64,000 nt of DNA from Telluria aromaticivorans (lineage in GTDB: Bacteria; Pseudomonadota; Gammaproteobacteria; Burkholderiales; Burkholderiaceae_D), in NCBI RefSeq assembly GCF_013003915.1, contig NZ_JABAIV010000001.1, positions 992,001 through 1,056,000 of the forward strand, given 5' to 3'. This document shows, one piece after another, positions 9,426 to 16,335 of this stretch; position 1 is the stretch's first letter; every line of letters starts with the position of its first letter. Made by a program: the position numbers and the translations under genes. The notes below the pieces were generated by a model. That model had not been told where the DNA came from. It saw only the letters and a list, made by a program, of their open reading frames with translations, and did not search any database.

Positions 9426-10352
9426 CTATCGGCCGGGCAGGAACCTCGACGGGTCGACTGGCTTGCCCTGTTGGCGGATCTCGAAATGCAACTTCACCGA
9501 GTCGGCGTCCGAATCGCCCATTTCCGCAATCACCTGGCCTTTGGCCACGTTGTCGCCTTCCTTGACGACGATTTTGCGGTTGTGTGCGTATGCCGACAGC
9601 AGGCTGTTGCTGTGCTTGACGATAACGAGATTACCATAACCCCGGATACCACTGCCAGCGTACATCACCTTGCCCGGGCCGGCGGCCACCACTTGCTGGC
9701 CGGCCTTGCCTGCGATGTCGATGCCCTTGTTGCGGCCTTCGTCGAAAGTGGCGACGATGCGGCCGTCCGACGGCCACATCCAGCTCAGCTTCTCGTCGTC
9801 ATTCGCGGTCACGGTGCTGCCCGCGGCGATCGTGGGCGCAGGCGCCGCTGCGGGTGGGGTCACGGCCGGGGCCGGCTCGACGCGGGTGCCCGGATCTTTC
9901 TGGGCGCTGGCGGCAGTCGCATCGCTGTAGGGCTGCTTGTCGGCGCGCGGCGTGGTCTTGCGCGGCGGCGTGGCCGGTGGCGGCGCAGGCACCGGCTGGG
10001 TCTGGATGTTGGCGGTGCGTTCGCCGCGCTCAGGCGGGGCCACGCGCAGGACCTGGCCGACCTTGATGTCGTCCGGGTCGCGCAGGTTGTTCCAGGCAAC
10101 CAGGTCGCGGTAGTTCTGGCCGTTGTCCAGCGCGATGCGCAGCAGCGTGTCGCCGCGGCGCACGGTGTGCATGCCTTTTTCGTCTTTCGGTTCTTCGGCG
10201 CGGACCGGGGCCGGGCGCGACTGGGACGGCGGCGAGGTGCGCTCGACGACCGGGGCATGGCGGGTCAGGGAAGTACAGCCGGCCAGCAGGCCGATGGCAA
10301 GGGTGAGCAGGGCTAAGGGGGCTGCCTGGGTCGTTCGAGGTGCTTGGTTCAT
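9426..10352 (-). CDS. nlpD: NlpD-like murein hydrolase activator lipoprotein (LysM plus M23)
   Basis: Envelope protein that activates cell-division amidases. The ATG at 10352 yields MNQAPRTTQ and a lipoprotein signal with lipobox LLAGC about 20 residues in. A LysM domain follows (HTVRRGDTLLRIALDNGQNYRDLVAWN), then a Pro/Thr/Ala-rich linker. The C-terminal LytM/M23 domain contains GRNKGIDIAGKAGQQVVAAG, GYGNLVIVKHSNSLLSAYAH and KLHFEIRQQGKPVDPSRFLP. The first zinc-ligand histidine of active M23 peptidases (H in GxxxHxGxD) is not present in NKGIDIAG, consistent with a catalytically inactive activator. A 153-bp leader with GC-rich hairpins separates it from pcm. Confidence 0.94.
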   Translation of the reverse strand: MNQAPRTTQAAPLALLTLAIGLLAGCTSLTRHAPVVERTSPPSQSRPAPVRAEEPKDEKGMHTVRRGDTLLRIALDNGQNYRDLVAWNNLRDPDDIKVGQVLRVAPPERGERTANIQTQPVPAPPPATPPRKTTPRADKQPYSDATAASAQKDPGTRVEPAPAVTPPAAAPAPTIAAGSTVTANDDEKLSWMWPSDGRIVATFDEGRNKGIDIAGKAGQQVVAAGPGKVMYAGSGIRGYGNLVIVKHSNSLLSAYAHNRKIVVKEGDNVAKGQVIAEMGDSDADSVKLHFEIRQQGKPVDPSRFLPGR

Positions 10353-10505
10353 TGTCTTTCTGGCTTTTCGTTTTATGTTCTGTGGCGCCGCTTCAGGCGG
10401 ACGGGCCGTATTGGCGGACCCGGCCGTGCAAGGGCTGCGCAAGGCCAGCCCTGCTGCTATGGCAGCAAGGGCCTTGGCCCGGCGGCGGCGTCAAACCGGG
10501 CCGTA

Positions 10506-11414
10506 CTAGACGGTACCCGGGCGCAGCGGCACGAAATGGCACGATTCCAGCGTTTCGCTGGCCCATTCGCTTTTGCCGATGCGGGTAATGCGTTGCAGGT
10601 GCTGGACCTGGGCGCCGACCGGCGCGACAAGGTGCGCGCCAATGGCCAGCTGTTCGAGCAGGGCTTGCGGTACTTCGAGGCCCGCAGCTGCGAGGATGAT
10701 GCCGTCGAACGGCGCAACCTGCGGCAAGCCTAGCATACCATCGCCGTATTGCAAACGAAGGTTCGAAATCCGCAGGGGGCGCAGGTTGGTTTTGGCAAGC
10801 TCGTGGAGGGACTTGATGCGCTCGATCGAGTACACCTCGCGCGCCACGAAGGACAGCACGGCGGCCTGGTAGCCGCAGCCGGTGCCGATCTCGAGCACCT
10901 TGCCCAATTGGCTTCCTGCCGGGGTCGAGGCTTTCATCACCTCGATCATGCGGGCGACGATATACGGCTGCGAAATCGTCTGCTGGTGCCCGATCGGCAA
11001 CGAGGCGTCGACATAGGCCTGGGCCGACATCGCCGGTTCGATGAACAGGTGGCGCGGCACCGCTTCCATGGCAGCCAGTACCTGGCCATCCTTGACGCCC
11101 TGGCGCGCGACGCGTCCGACCATGGCGCGGCGCACCGCTTCCGAGGCCATCAGGTCGGAGCGCTGCATGCTCGGCGCGCTCGGCGTGTGCGAGGCGGCAT
11201 AGCCGGGCGGACGCGGCGAGGGCGAAGGCGCCAGTGGCGCCTGAGCGGTGCCTCCAATGAAGGCGGTGCGGGCGGCATTGCGGGTGGCGGTCTGCGGCGT
11301 CGCCACCGGCGCCGGCGCGCGCTGGTTGCCCGGGTTGCGGCGGTCTGCCCCGGTCACCGACGACAGCGGCAGCGGGAAGGTGCTGCGCCGCTCCTTCGTA
11401 CGGTCTTCGCTCAT
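10506..11414 (-). CDS. pcm: Protein-L-isoaspartate O-methyltransferase with N-terminal extension
   Basis: Repairs isoaspartyl residues in aged proteins using SAM. The catalytic domain starts near residue 85 ([31 protein letters not shown]). It shows the family motifs [55 protein letters not shown] and [15 protein letters not shown]. The N-terminal 80 residues are Pro/Ala/Thr-rich and probably disordered, which makes the protein (302 aa) longer than the usual 210-220. Its ATG overlaps the surE stop by 4 bp (ATGA), supporting coupled translation and the long start. Confidence 0.95.
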   Translation of the reverse strand: MSEDRTKERRSTFPLPLSSVTGADRRNPGNQRAPAPVATPQTATRNAARTAFIGGTAQAPLAPSPSPRPPGYAASHTPSAPSMQRSDLMASEAVRRAMVGRVARQGVKDGQVLAAMEAVPRHLFIEPAMSAQAYVDASLPIGHQQTISQPYIVARMIEVMKASTPAGSQLGKVLEIGTGCGYQAAVLSFVAREVYSIERIKSLHELAKTNLRPLRISNLRLQYGDGMLGLPQVAPFDGIILAAAGLEVPQALLEQLAIGAHLVAPVGAQVQHLQRITRIGKSEWASETLESCHFVPLRPGTV

Positions 11415-12142
11415 ACGATCCCCCGCAGCAGTTCGAGCTGGGTCTTGTGGGTCAGGTCCACCTGCAGCGGGGTGATCGAGACGCAGCCCTGCGCGGTGGC
11501 GTGGAAATCGGTGCCCTCGCCGGCGTCGCGGCAGGCGCCCGGGGCGCCGATCCAGAAGATCTCGCGGCCGCGCGGATCCTGCGAGCGGATCACCGGCTCG
11601 GCCTGGTGGCGGCGCCCGAGGCGCGACGGCGTCAAGGGGCCGATCTGCTCGAACGGCAGGTTCGGGATGTTCACGTTGAACAGGAAAGGCAGGTCGAGCT
11701 TGTCGAAACGGCGTTCGACGATCTCGCGCGCCACCCGTGCAGCGGCATCGATATGGGCCCAGCCCGGGTTCACCTGCGAAAAGGCGATCGCCGGGATGCC
11801 ATACAAATACGCTTCGGTCGCGGCGGCGACGGTGCCGGAATACAGCGTGTCGTCGCCCATGTTCTGGCCATTGTTGATACCCGAGACGACCAGGTCGGGC
11901 GGCGCATCCATCATCGTCAGGGCGATGTGGACGCAGTCGGTCGGCGTGCCGTTGACAAAATGAAACCCATTTGCAGCGCGCTGGACCGATAAGGGCCGGT
12001 CGAGCGACAGCGAATTCGAGGCGCCCGAGCGGTTGCTGTCGGGGGCGAACACCACGATGTCCGCAATCGCGGACAACGCGTCCGCCAGCGCACTGAGACC
12101 AGGCGCCAGGTAGCCGTCATCGTTACTGATAAGGATTCGCAT
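11411..12142 (-). CDS. surE: 5'/3'-nucleotidase SurE
   Basis: Metal-dependent nucleoside monophosphatase linked to stationary-phase survival. The N terminus [16 protein letters not shown] contains the metal-binding Asp pair (D8, D9). The motifs [16 protein letters not shown] and [26 protein letters not shown] are diagnostic. Length (243 aa) is normal. It heads the surE-pcm-nlpD-rpoS cluster, and the promoter should lie in 12143-12275. Confidence 0.97.
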   Translation of the reverse strand: MRILISNDDGYLAPGLSALADALSAIADIVVFAPDSNRSGASNSLSLDRPLSVQRAANGFHFVNGTPTDCVHIALTMMDAPPDLVVSGINNGQNMGDDTLYSGTVAAATEAYLYGIPAIAFSQVNPGWAHIDAAARVAREIVERRFDKLDLPFLFNVNIPNLPFEQIGPLTPSRLGRRHQAEPVIRSQDPRGREIFWIGAPGACRDAGEGTDFHATAQGCVSITPLQVDLTHKTQLELLRGIV

Positions 12143-12275
12143 GTCAGCGATTTTACCTGAAGCAACGGGCTTGTCGGTCGTCTCCGGGGCTATTTTTGTT
12201 GCCCAGTGGCGATTTTTAACACGACTGGGAGGCTATCCGGCACCCCTTGGACCGGCGCGATGCATGGCTCGGACC

Positions 12276-12385
12276 CGTAGGGTGGGCGGGTCCTCCCGCC
12301 CGCGCGTTCGGATCACGGTGCTGAAGCCCGTGCGGCTGTGCAGTTCGCAACTATCACCGCGTGGGCGGAATCCGCCCACCCTACG
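12276..12385. repeat. Family A intergenic repeat, copy 3
   Basis: CGTAGGGTGGGCGGG at the left end and CCGCCCACCCTACG at the right end, with CGCGCGTTC and ACCGCGTGG inside. It lies between surE and the TPR gene, 56 bp beyond the TPR stop codon. The remaining sequence from 12143 to 12275 has no gene and probably carries the surE promoter. Confidence 0.88.
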
Positions 12386-12441
12386 AGTGACCGGCGGCTC
12401 TTGACGGATCGGCAAGGTCCCCGCCCCCCTGCCGCCGCCGC

Positions 12442-14439
12442 TCAGCTTCTGCCGAATCCACCGGCGCCACCCGCCTCTTCCAGGCGCTGGCGCAGCTCGG
12501 CCACCCTTCCGCGCAGCCGGCGCGCGGCTTCTTCTTCTCCCTGCTGGCCGAGGGTGGAGGCCAGCCGCAACTGGATGCTGAGGGTGTCGGGATGGCTGGC
12601 GCCGAGATGGCGCTCGCGGGTCCAGGCCAGCGATTCCTGGATCCGGCGCACCGCCGCCAGGTCGCCCTGCGCGGCAAGGATCTCGGCCAGCGCCTCGCGC
12701 GCCTGCAGCGTGGGCGTGGCGTCGGCGCCGTCGTGGCGTTCGCGCGCACGCAGCACGGCTTCGAGCAGCCGGCGCGCGTTGCCAAGGTCGCCCATTTCGC
12801 CGAGCAGCTGGGCCAGGCGCTGGCCGCAGCGCAGCGTGTCGCCGTGCTCCCCGCCCTGCAGCCGGCGGCGGCCATCGAGCACCCGCTCGCACAGCACGCG
12901 GGCGCGGTCGAATTCGTGCTGGCCGGTGAGCGTCACGGCCAGGTCTTCCAGGCTGTCGAGGGTGGCGACGTGGAAGTCGTCCCACAGGCGCTCGCAGGTG
13001 GCCACCACCTGTTCGTGCAGGGCCAGCGCGCGCTCGCCTTCGCCCAGCTGCCCCAGCACGCAGGCCAGGCGCGCGCGCGCGCCCAGGGTTTCGGGATGTT
13101 CGGCGCCGACGCTGCGCGCGCAGCCCTGCGCCAGCAATTCGTAGTCGCGGCGCGCTTCGTGCAGGCGGCCAGCCTCGTGGTGCAGCCCCGCCAGCGCGCG
13201 CAGGCCGGCGCGCGACTGGCTGTGGTCTTCGCCCAGCGCGCCGCGGCACAGGGACAGGCTCTCGACCAGCAGTTCGTCGGCTTCGCCGGTGCGGCCTTCG
13301 TCGCGGCACAGCGCGCCGAGCCGGGCCAGGCTGGATGCCAGCGGAATCGCCAGCGGATTTGCCGTCGAAGCAGCGGCAAGGTCGGCCCGGTTGCGCGCAA
13401 CCGCCGTGCGCAGGCGCACCTCGGCCAACGACTGCCACGGGAAGTGGCCATGCGCCAGCCAGGACAGCAGGCCGGCGGCCGGAGGCGCCAGGGCGCGCTG
13501 CTCGGCGCCCGCGGGGGCGATGGCGACGGCGTCGGCGAGCGGCAGCTGGAGCTCGTCGAACCAGCTGTCCAGGCGCAGGCGCGTCATGCCATAGGCGCCG
13601 CGCAGCAGCGCCTCCAGGCGCGGCTGGTAGCCGGCCAGGCCGGCGCTGGTGTCGCCGCGCCGCCAGCGCTGGCCCGGATCGCTGCGCGCGCCGTCGGCGC
13701 TGCAGGCTACCGGGTACACTATCAGTGGACGCTGTTCGTCTTCGTGGGTGCAGCGGTAGTCGATGGCGCGTTTCACCACGCCCTCCAGGCCATCGAGGCT
13801 GCCGGGGGCCGGCGTGAACAGGCCCACGATGCGGTCGGGCAGCAGCGTGGTGCAGACGCTGACGCTCGACGAGCGGCCCGCGCGGCTGGCAATGAGCACG
13901 TGGCCGAAATGGCGCCGCATGCGCGCGGCGAAGCGGCGGAACAGCGCCGGGCAGGCATCGAACAGCCCGTCCCAGTCTAGGCGCCCGGCGCGGTCGGCAT
14001 AGCCGTCGTCGAAGCGCCCGGCGCGCATCAGGTAGAGCGGGCGGCGGCCATCGGCGCGCTGGGCATAATTGCGCCAGTCGACGGCATCGAGCACTGCTTC
14101 GGCCAGCGCTTCGCCGCAGTCGCCATTGGCGAAGCGCTGGCGCCGCAATCCGTCGCGCAGGGCGCCGAAGTATTCGACCAGGCCAGGCGCCGGCGCCGCG
14201 GCGCCCTGTTCTTCACAGGCCGCATCGAGATCCAGTGCGAGCCAGGCATGCAGCGAAGGCGCATCGAGGTCCCAGTCGATCACCAGCACCGGTGCATGCG
14301 AAGGGTCGCCTGCCAGCTGCAGCGCGGTGGCGGCAAGCAGTCCGTTGCGGGCGGGTCCGCCCTCGTAGGCATAAAACGTGGTCACTGCGCCGGGCCCCTC
14401 CAGCGCTGGAAGGGGTGCCCTGTTCTCGTTCTTGTCCAT
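12442..14439 (-). CDS. ParA/MinD-like domain protein with C-terminal kinesin-light-chain-type TPRs (FxSxx-system TPR-like)
   Basis: A 665-residue protein in two parts. The N-terminal third resembles the ParA/MinD-like NTPase domain found in FxSxx-COOH-system TPR proteins. It has a P-loop-like segment FYAYEGGPARNG (residues 22-33) and a deviant Walker B strand VLVIDWDLDAP (residues 51-61). Compared with the usual YSYKGGTGRT, the signature Lys is Glu26, and Gly and Thr are Ala30 and Asn32, so ATP hydrolysis is doubtful. The C-terminal half (about 375-655) holds tandem TPRs of about 42 residues with phrases such as ALGEDHSQSRAGLRALAGLH and HLGASHPDTLSIQLRLASTLG. The start at 14439 has GAGGAG just upstream and lies 8 bp after the TIR stop, so the two genes form an operon. 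Function unknown; defence or signalling is inferred. Confidence 0.8.
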   Translation of the reverse strand: MDKNENRAPLPALEGPGAVTTFYAYEGGPARNGLLAATALQLAGDPSHAPVLVIDWDLDAPSLHAWLALDLDAACEEQGAAAPAPGLVEYFGALRDGLRRQRFANGDCGEALAEAVLDAVDWRNYAQRADGRRPLYLMRAGRFDDGYADRAGRLDWDGLFDACPALFRRFAARMRRHFGHVLIASRAGRSSSVSVCTTLLPDRIVGLFTPAPGSLDGLEGVVKRAIDYRCTHEDEQRPLIVYPVACSADGARSDPGQRWRRGDTSAGLAGYQPRLEALLRGAYGMTRLRLDSWFDELQLPLADAVAIAPAGAEQRALAPPAAGLLSWLAHGHFPWQSLAEVRLRTAVARNRADLAAASTANPLAIPLASSLARLGALCRDEGRTGEADELLVESLSLCRGALGEDHSQSRAGLRALAGLHHEAGRLHEARRDYELLAQGCARSVGAEHPETLGARARLACVLGQLGEGERALALHEQVVATCERLWDDFHVATLDSLEDLAVTLTGQHEFDRARVLCERVLDGRRRLQGGEHGDTLRCGQRLAQLLGEMGDLGNARRLLEAVLRARERHDGADATPTLQAREALAEILAAQGDLAAVRRIQESLAWTRERHLGASHPDTLSIQLRLASTLGQQGEEEAARRLRGRVAELRQRLEEAGGAGGFGRS

Positions 14440-14447
14440 GCAGCTCC

Positions 14448-15056
14448 TCATTTTTTCGGGAAGGTCAGGTCGGGCAGCGTGCGCCACTCTGGTGGGACAT
14501 CGGGGAGCACGAATTGGTTGCAGTCATGGTTGGGTGGCGTATGCTTTTTTTGGCATTGGTAATGCGTCGCGATGCGCTTGACCATCTTGTCGATGTCAGG
14601 CAAGAAGTCGGGGTTCGACTTGATGTCGGCCGTCGCCATCGTGAAGTGGGAAAAGTCCACGTAGAAGCTGCTCTCGGTAATCTGCGGCGGCAGCGAATCG
14701 GGGTGGCGCGTCATGATCACCGGGATGATCAGGTGGCTGGGCAAGGTGTACCAGTTCGAGCGCTCGGCCTCGAGCTGGCGCATGGCGGCGTATTCCCGGC
14801 GCGTATAGGCATGGGCCTCGTACTTGGGCGTATAAATCAGGATCATGCAGACGCTCTCGCACATCGCGCGCGCAATCTTGCGGTCGAGGTCATCGCCGCC
14901 ACCAAGCTGCTCGGTGTCGATAAACAGTTCGTCTTCGTTGTCGAAGTAAGGTTCGAGATAGCAGCGCAGGGCATCGGCCAGGGCGGTCTTGAACCGTTTC
15001 ATCAGGTCATGCTTGCCGTGCGCGTAGCTGAAGAAACACCCGTAACGGATAGCCAT
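14448..15056 (-). CDS. TIR-domain protein (FxsC-like), partner of the TPR protein
   Basis: A 202-residue protein whose first 140 residues form a TIR domain. Strand A is CFFSYAHGKHD (residues 7-17) and the BB-loop region is FIDTEQLGGGDDLDRKIARAM. The helix alpha-C region AYTRREYAAM places Glu88 where NAD-cleaving TIRs have their catalytic glutamate. In those enzymes a WCxxE-like motif is usual; here Trp is Tyr84. The last 60 residues end in a Pro-rich tail. The start at 15056 (MAIRYG) has GGGGAG upstream; a start 9 codons earlier lacks one. It is the promoter-proximal gene of a two-gene unit and is divergent from a quinone reductase. Base composition looks less GC-rich than in the TPR gene, a hint of different history but not proof of transfer. 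Confidence 0.8.
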   Translation of the reverse strand: MAIRYGCFFSYAHGKHDLMKRFKTALADALRCYLEPYFDNEDELFIDTEQLGGGDDLDRKIARAMCESVCMILIYTPKYEAHAYTRREYAAMRQLEAERSNWYTLPSHLIIPVIMTRHPDSLPPQITESSFYVDFSHFTMATADIKSNPDFLPDIDKMVKRIATHYQCQKKHTPPNHDCNQFVLPDVPPEWRTLPDLTFPKK

Positions 15057-15231
15057 TGCCTGCTCCCCATTCCAATATGCCAAAGGCGTACCGCTCGACT
15101 CTAGCGCTGCCGACCCCAGCCGCTTTGAGTGGGCACAAGCGTGCCAGCGGCCTCGTCGGTATTGGCTGCATGTGGTCTTCAGGCATAATTCCGCCGATTA
15201 ACGAACATGAACCAAAGCTGGAGGAAAGCAA

Positions 15232-16206
15232 ATGAAAGCCGTGCGATGCAAGGATTGGGGACCGATCGACAGCCTGGTGATCGAGGACCTCCCGGACCTC
15301 GTGCCCGCCGCGGGCGAAGTCGTGGTCGACGTGAAAGCGGCCGGCGTGAATTTCCCGGACGTGCTGACGGTGCAGGGCAAATACCAGGTGCGCCCGGAAC
15401 TGCCCTTTACGCCGGGGAATGAGTTCGCGGGCACCGTGCGCGCCGTCGGTCCGGGTGTGACCGCGTTCGCGCCGGGCCAGGGGGTGATCGGTTTTACCCG
15501 CACCGGCGCCTTTGCCGAGCAGGCCATTGCGCCCGTCGAGGCCTTGATGCCGATGCCGCCCGGGATGGACTTCGACACCGCTGCGGCCATCACCCTCACC
15601 TACGGCACTTCGCACCATGCGGTGGTGGACCGCGGCGCCTTGCAGGCCGGCGAGACCATGCTGGTGCTGGGCGCGGCCGGCGGCGTCGGGCTGGCGGCGA
15701 TCGAGATCGGCAAGGCGCTCGGTGCGCGCGTGATCGCGGCGGCATCGAGCGATGCGAAGCTGGCGATCTGCCGCGCGCATGGAGCCGATGTCGTCATCAA
15801 CTACGAGAAGGAAGACCTGCGCCAAGCGCTGAAGGCGGCGACCAACGGGCGCGGGCCGGACGTGATTTATGATCCGGTCGGCGGGCCGTACAGCGAGCCG
15901 GCGCTGCGCTCGATTGCCTGGCGCGGGCGGCACCTGGTGGTGGGCTTTGCAGCGGGCGAGATTCCAAAGCTGCCGTGGAATTTGATGCTGTTGAAGGGGG
16001 CGTCGGTGGTGGGCGTATTCTGGGGAGACTTCGTGCGGCGCGAGCCGGCGGCGAACCTGGCGGCGATGCGGCAGATGCTGGGGTGGATGGCGGAGGGGAA
16101 GCTGAAGCCGCTGGTGTCTGCCAGATATCCGTTAGCGGATACGGCGCGGGCTTTGAATGACATGGCGGCGCGGAAGGTGATGGGGAAAGTCGTCATCAAT
16201 CCCTAA
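15232..16206 (+). CDS. NADPH:quinone oxidoreductase family protein (zinc-free MDR)
   Basis: Medium-chain dehydrogenase/reductase of the quinone oxidoreductase type, probably NADPH-dependent reduction of quinones or alpha,beta-unsaturated carbonyls. Residues 1-130 form the GroES-like domain (AAGVNFPDVLTVQGKYQ, PFTPGNEFAGTVRAVGPGV). The Rossmann nucleotide site is VLGAAGGVGLAAIEIGKALGA near residue 150. The structural and catalytic zinc cysteines of alcohol dehydrogenases are absent. Length 324 aa is normal. GGAGG-type sequence (CTGGAGGAAAGCAA) precedes the ATG. A family A repeat follows 20 bp after the stop. Confidence 0.93.
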   Translation: MKAVRCKDWGPIDSLVIEDLPDLVPAAGEVVVDVKAAGVNFPDVLTVQGKYQVRPELPFTPGNEFAGTVRAVGPGVTAFAPGQGVIGFTRTGAFAEQAIAPVEALMPMPPGMDFDTAAAITLTYGTSHHAVVDRGALQAGETMLVLGAAGGVGLAAIEIGKALGARVIAAASSDAKLAICRAHGADVVINYEKEDLRQALKAATNGRGPDVIYDPVGGPYSEPALRSIAWRGRHLVVGFAAGEIPKLPWNLMLLKGASVVGVFWGDFVRREPAANLAAMRQMLGWMAEGKLKPLVSARYPLADTARALNDMAARKVMGKVVINP

Positions 16207-16226
16207 AGGCAGAACGGCCGCACCCC

Positions 16227-16334
16227 GTAGGGTGGGCAGGTTTCCTGCCCACGCGGTCAACGCACGCATGCAATCCACGGAGCGGGCCGGGAGACGTAAT
16301 TTGAACGCGCGGGCGGCGAAGCCGCCCACCCTAC
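16227..16334. repeat. Family A intergenic repeat, copy 4
   Basis: GTAGGGTGGGCAGG to GCCGCCCACCCTAC, lying between convergent genes. The core contains CCACGGAGCGGGCC, which occurs in the opposite orientation in copy 5. The right end is only 1 bp from the stop codon of the DinG-family helicase. Confidence 0.9.
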
Positions 16335-16335
16335 A

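Noticed and set aside
12442..15056. The TIR/TPR pair as part of a larger defence island
   Set aside because: The flanking genes (surE, quinone reductase, helicase, zapE) are housekeeping and no mobile element or other defence gene was found, so only the pair itself is proposed.
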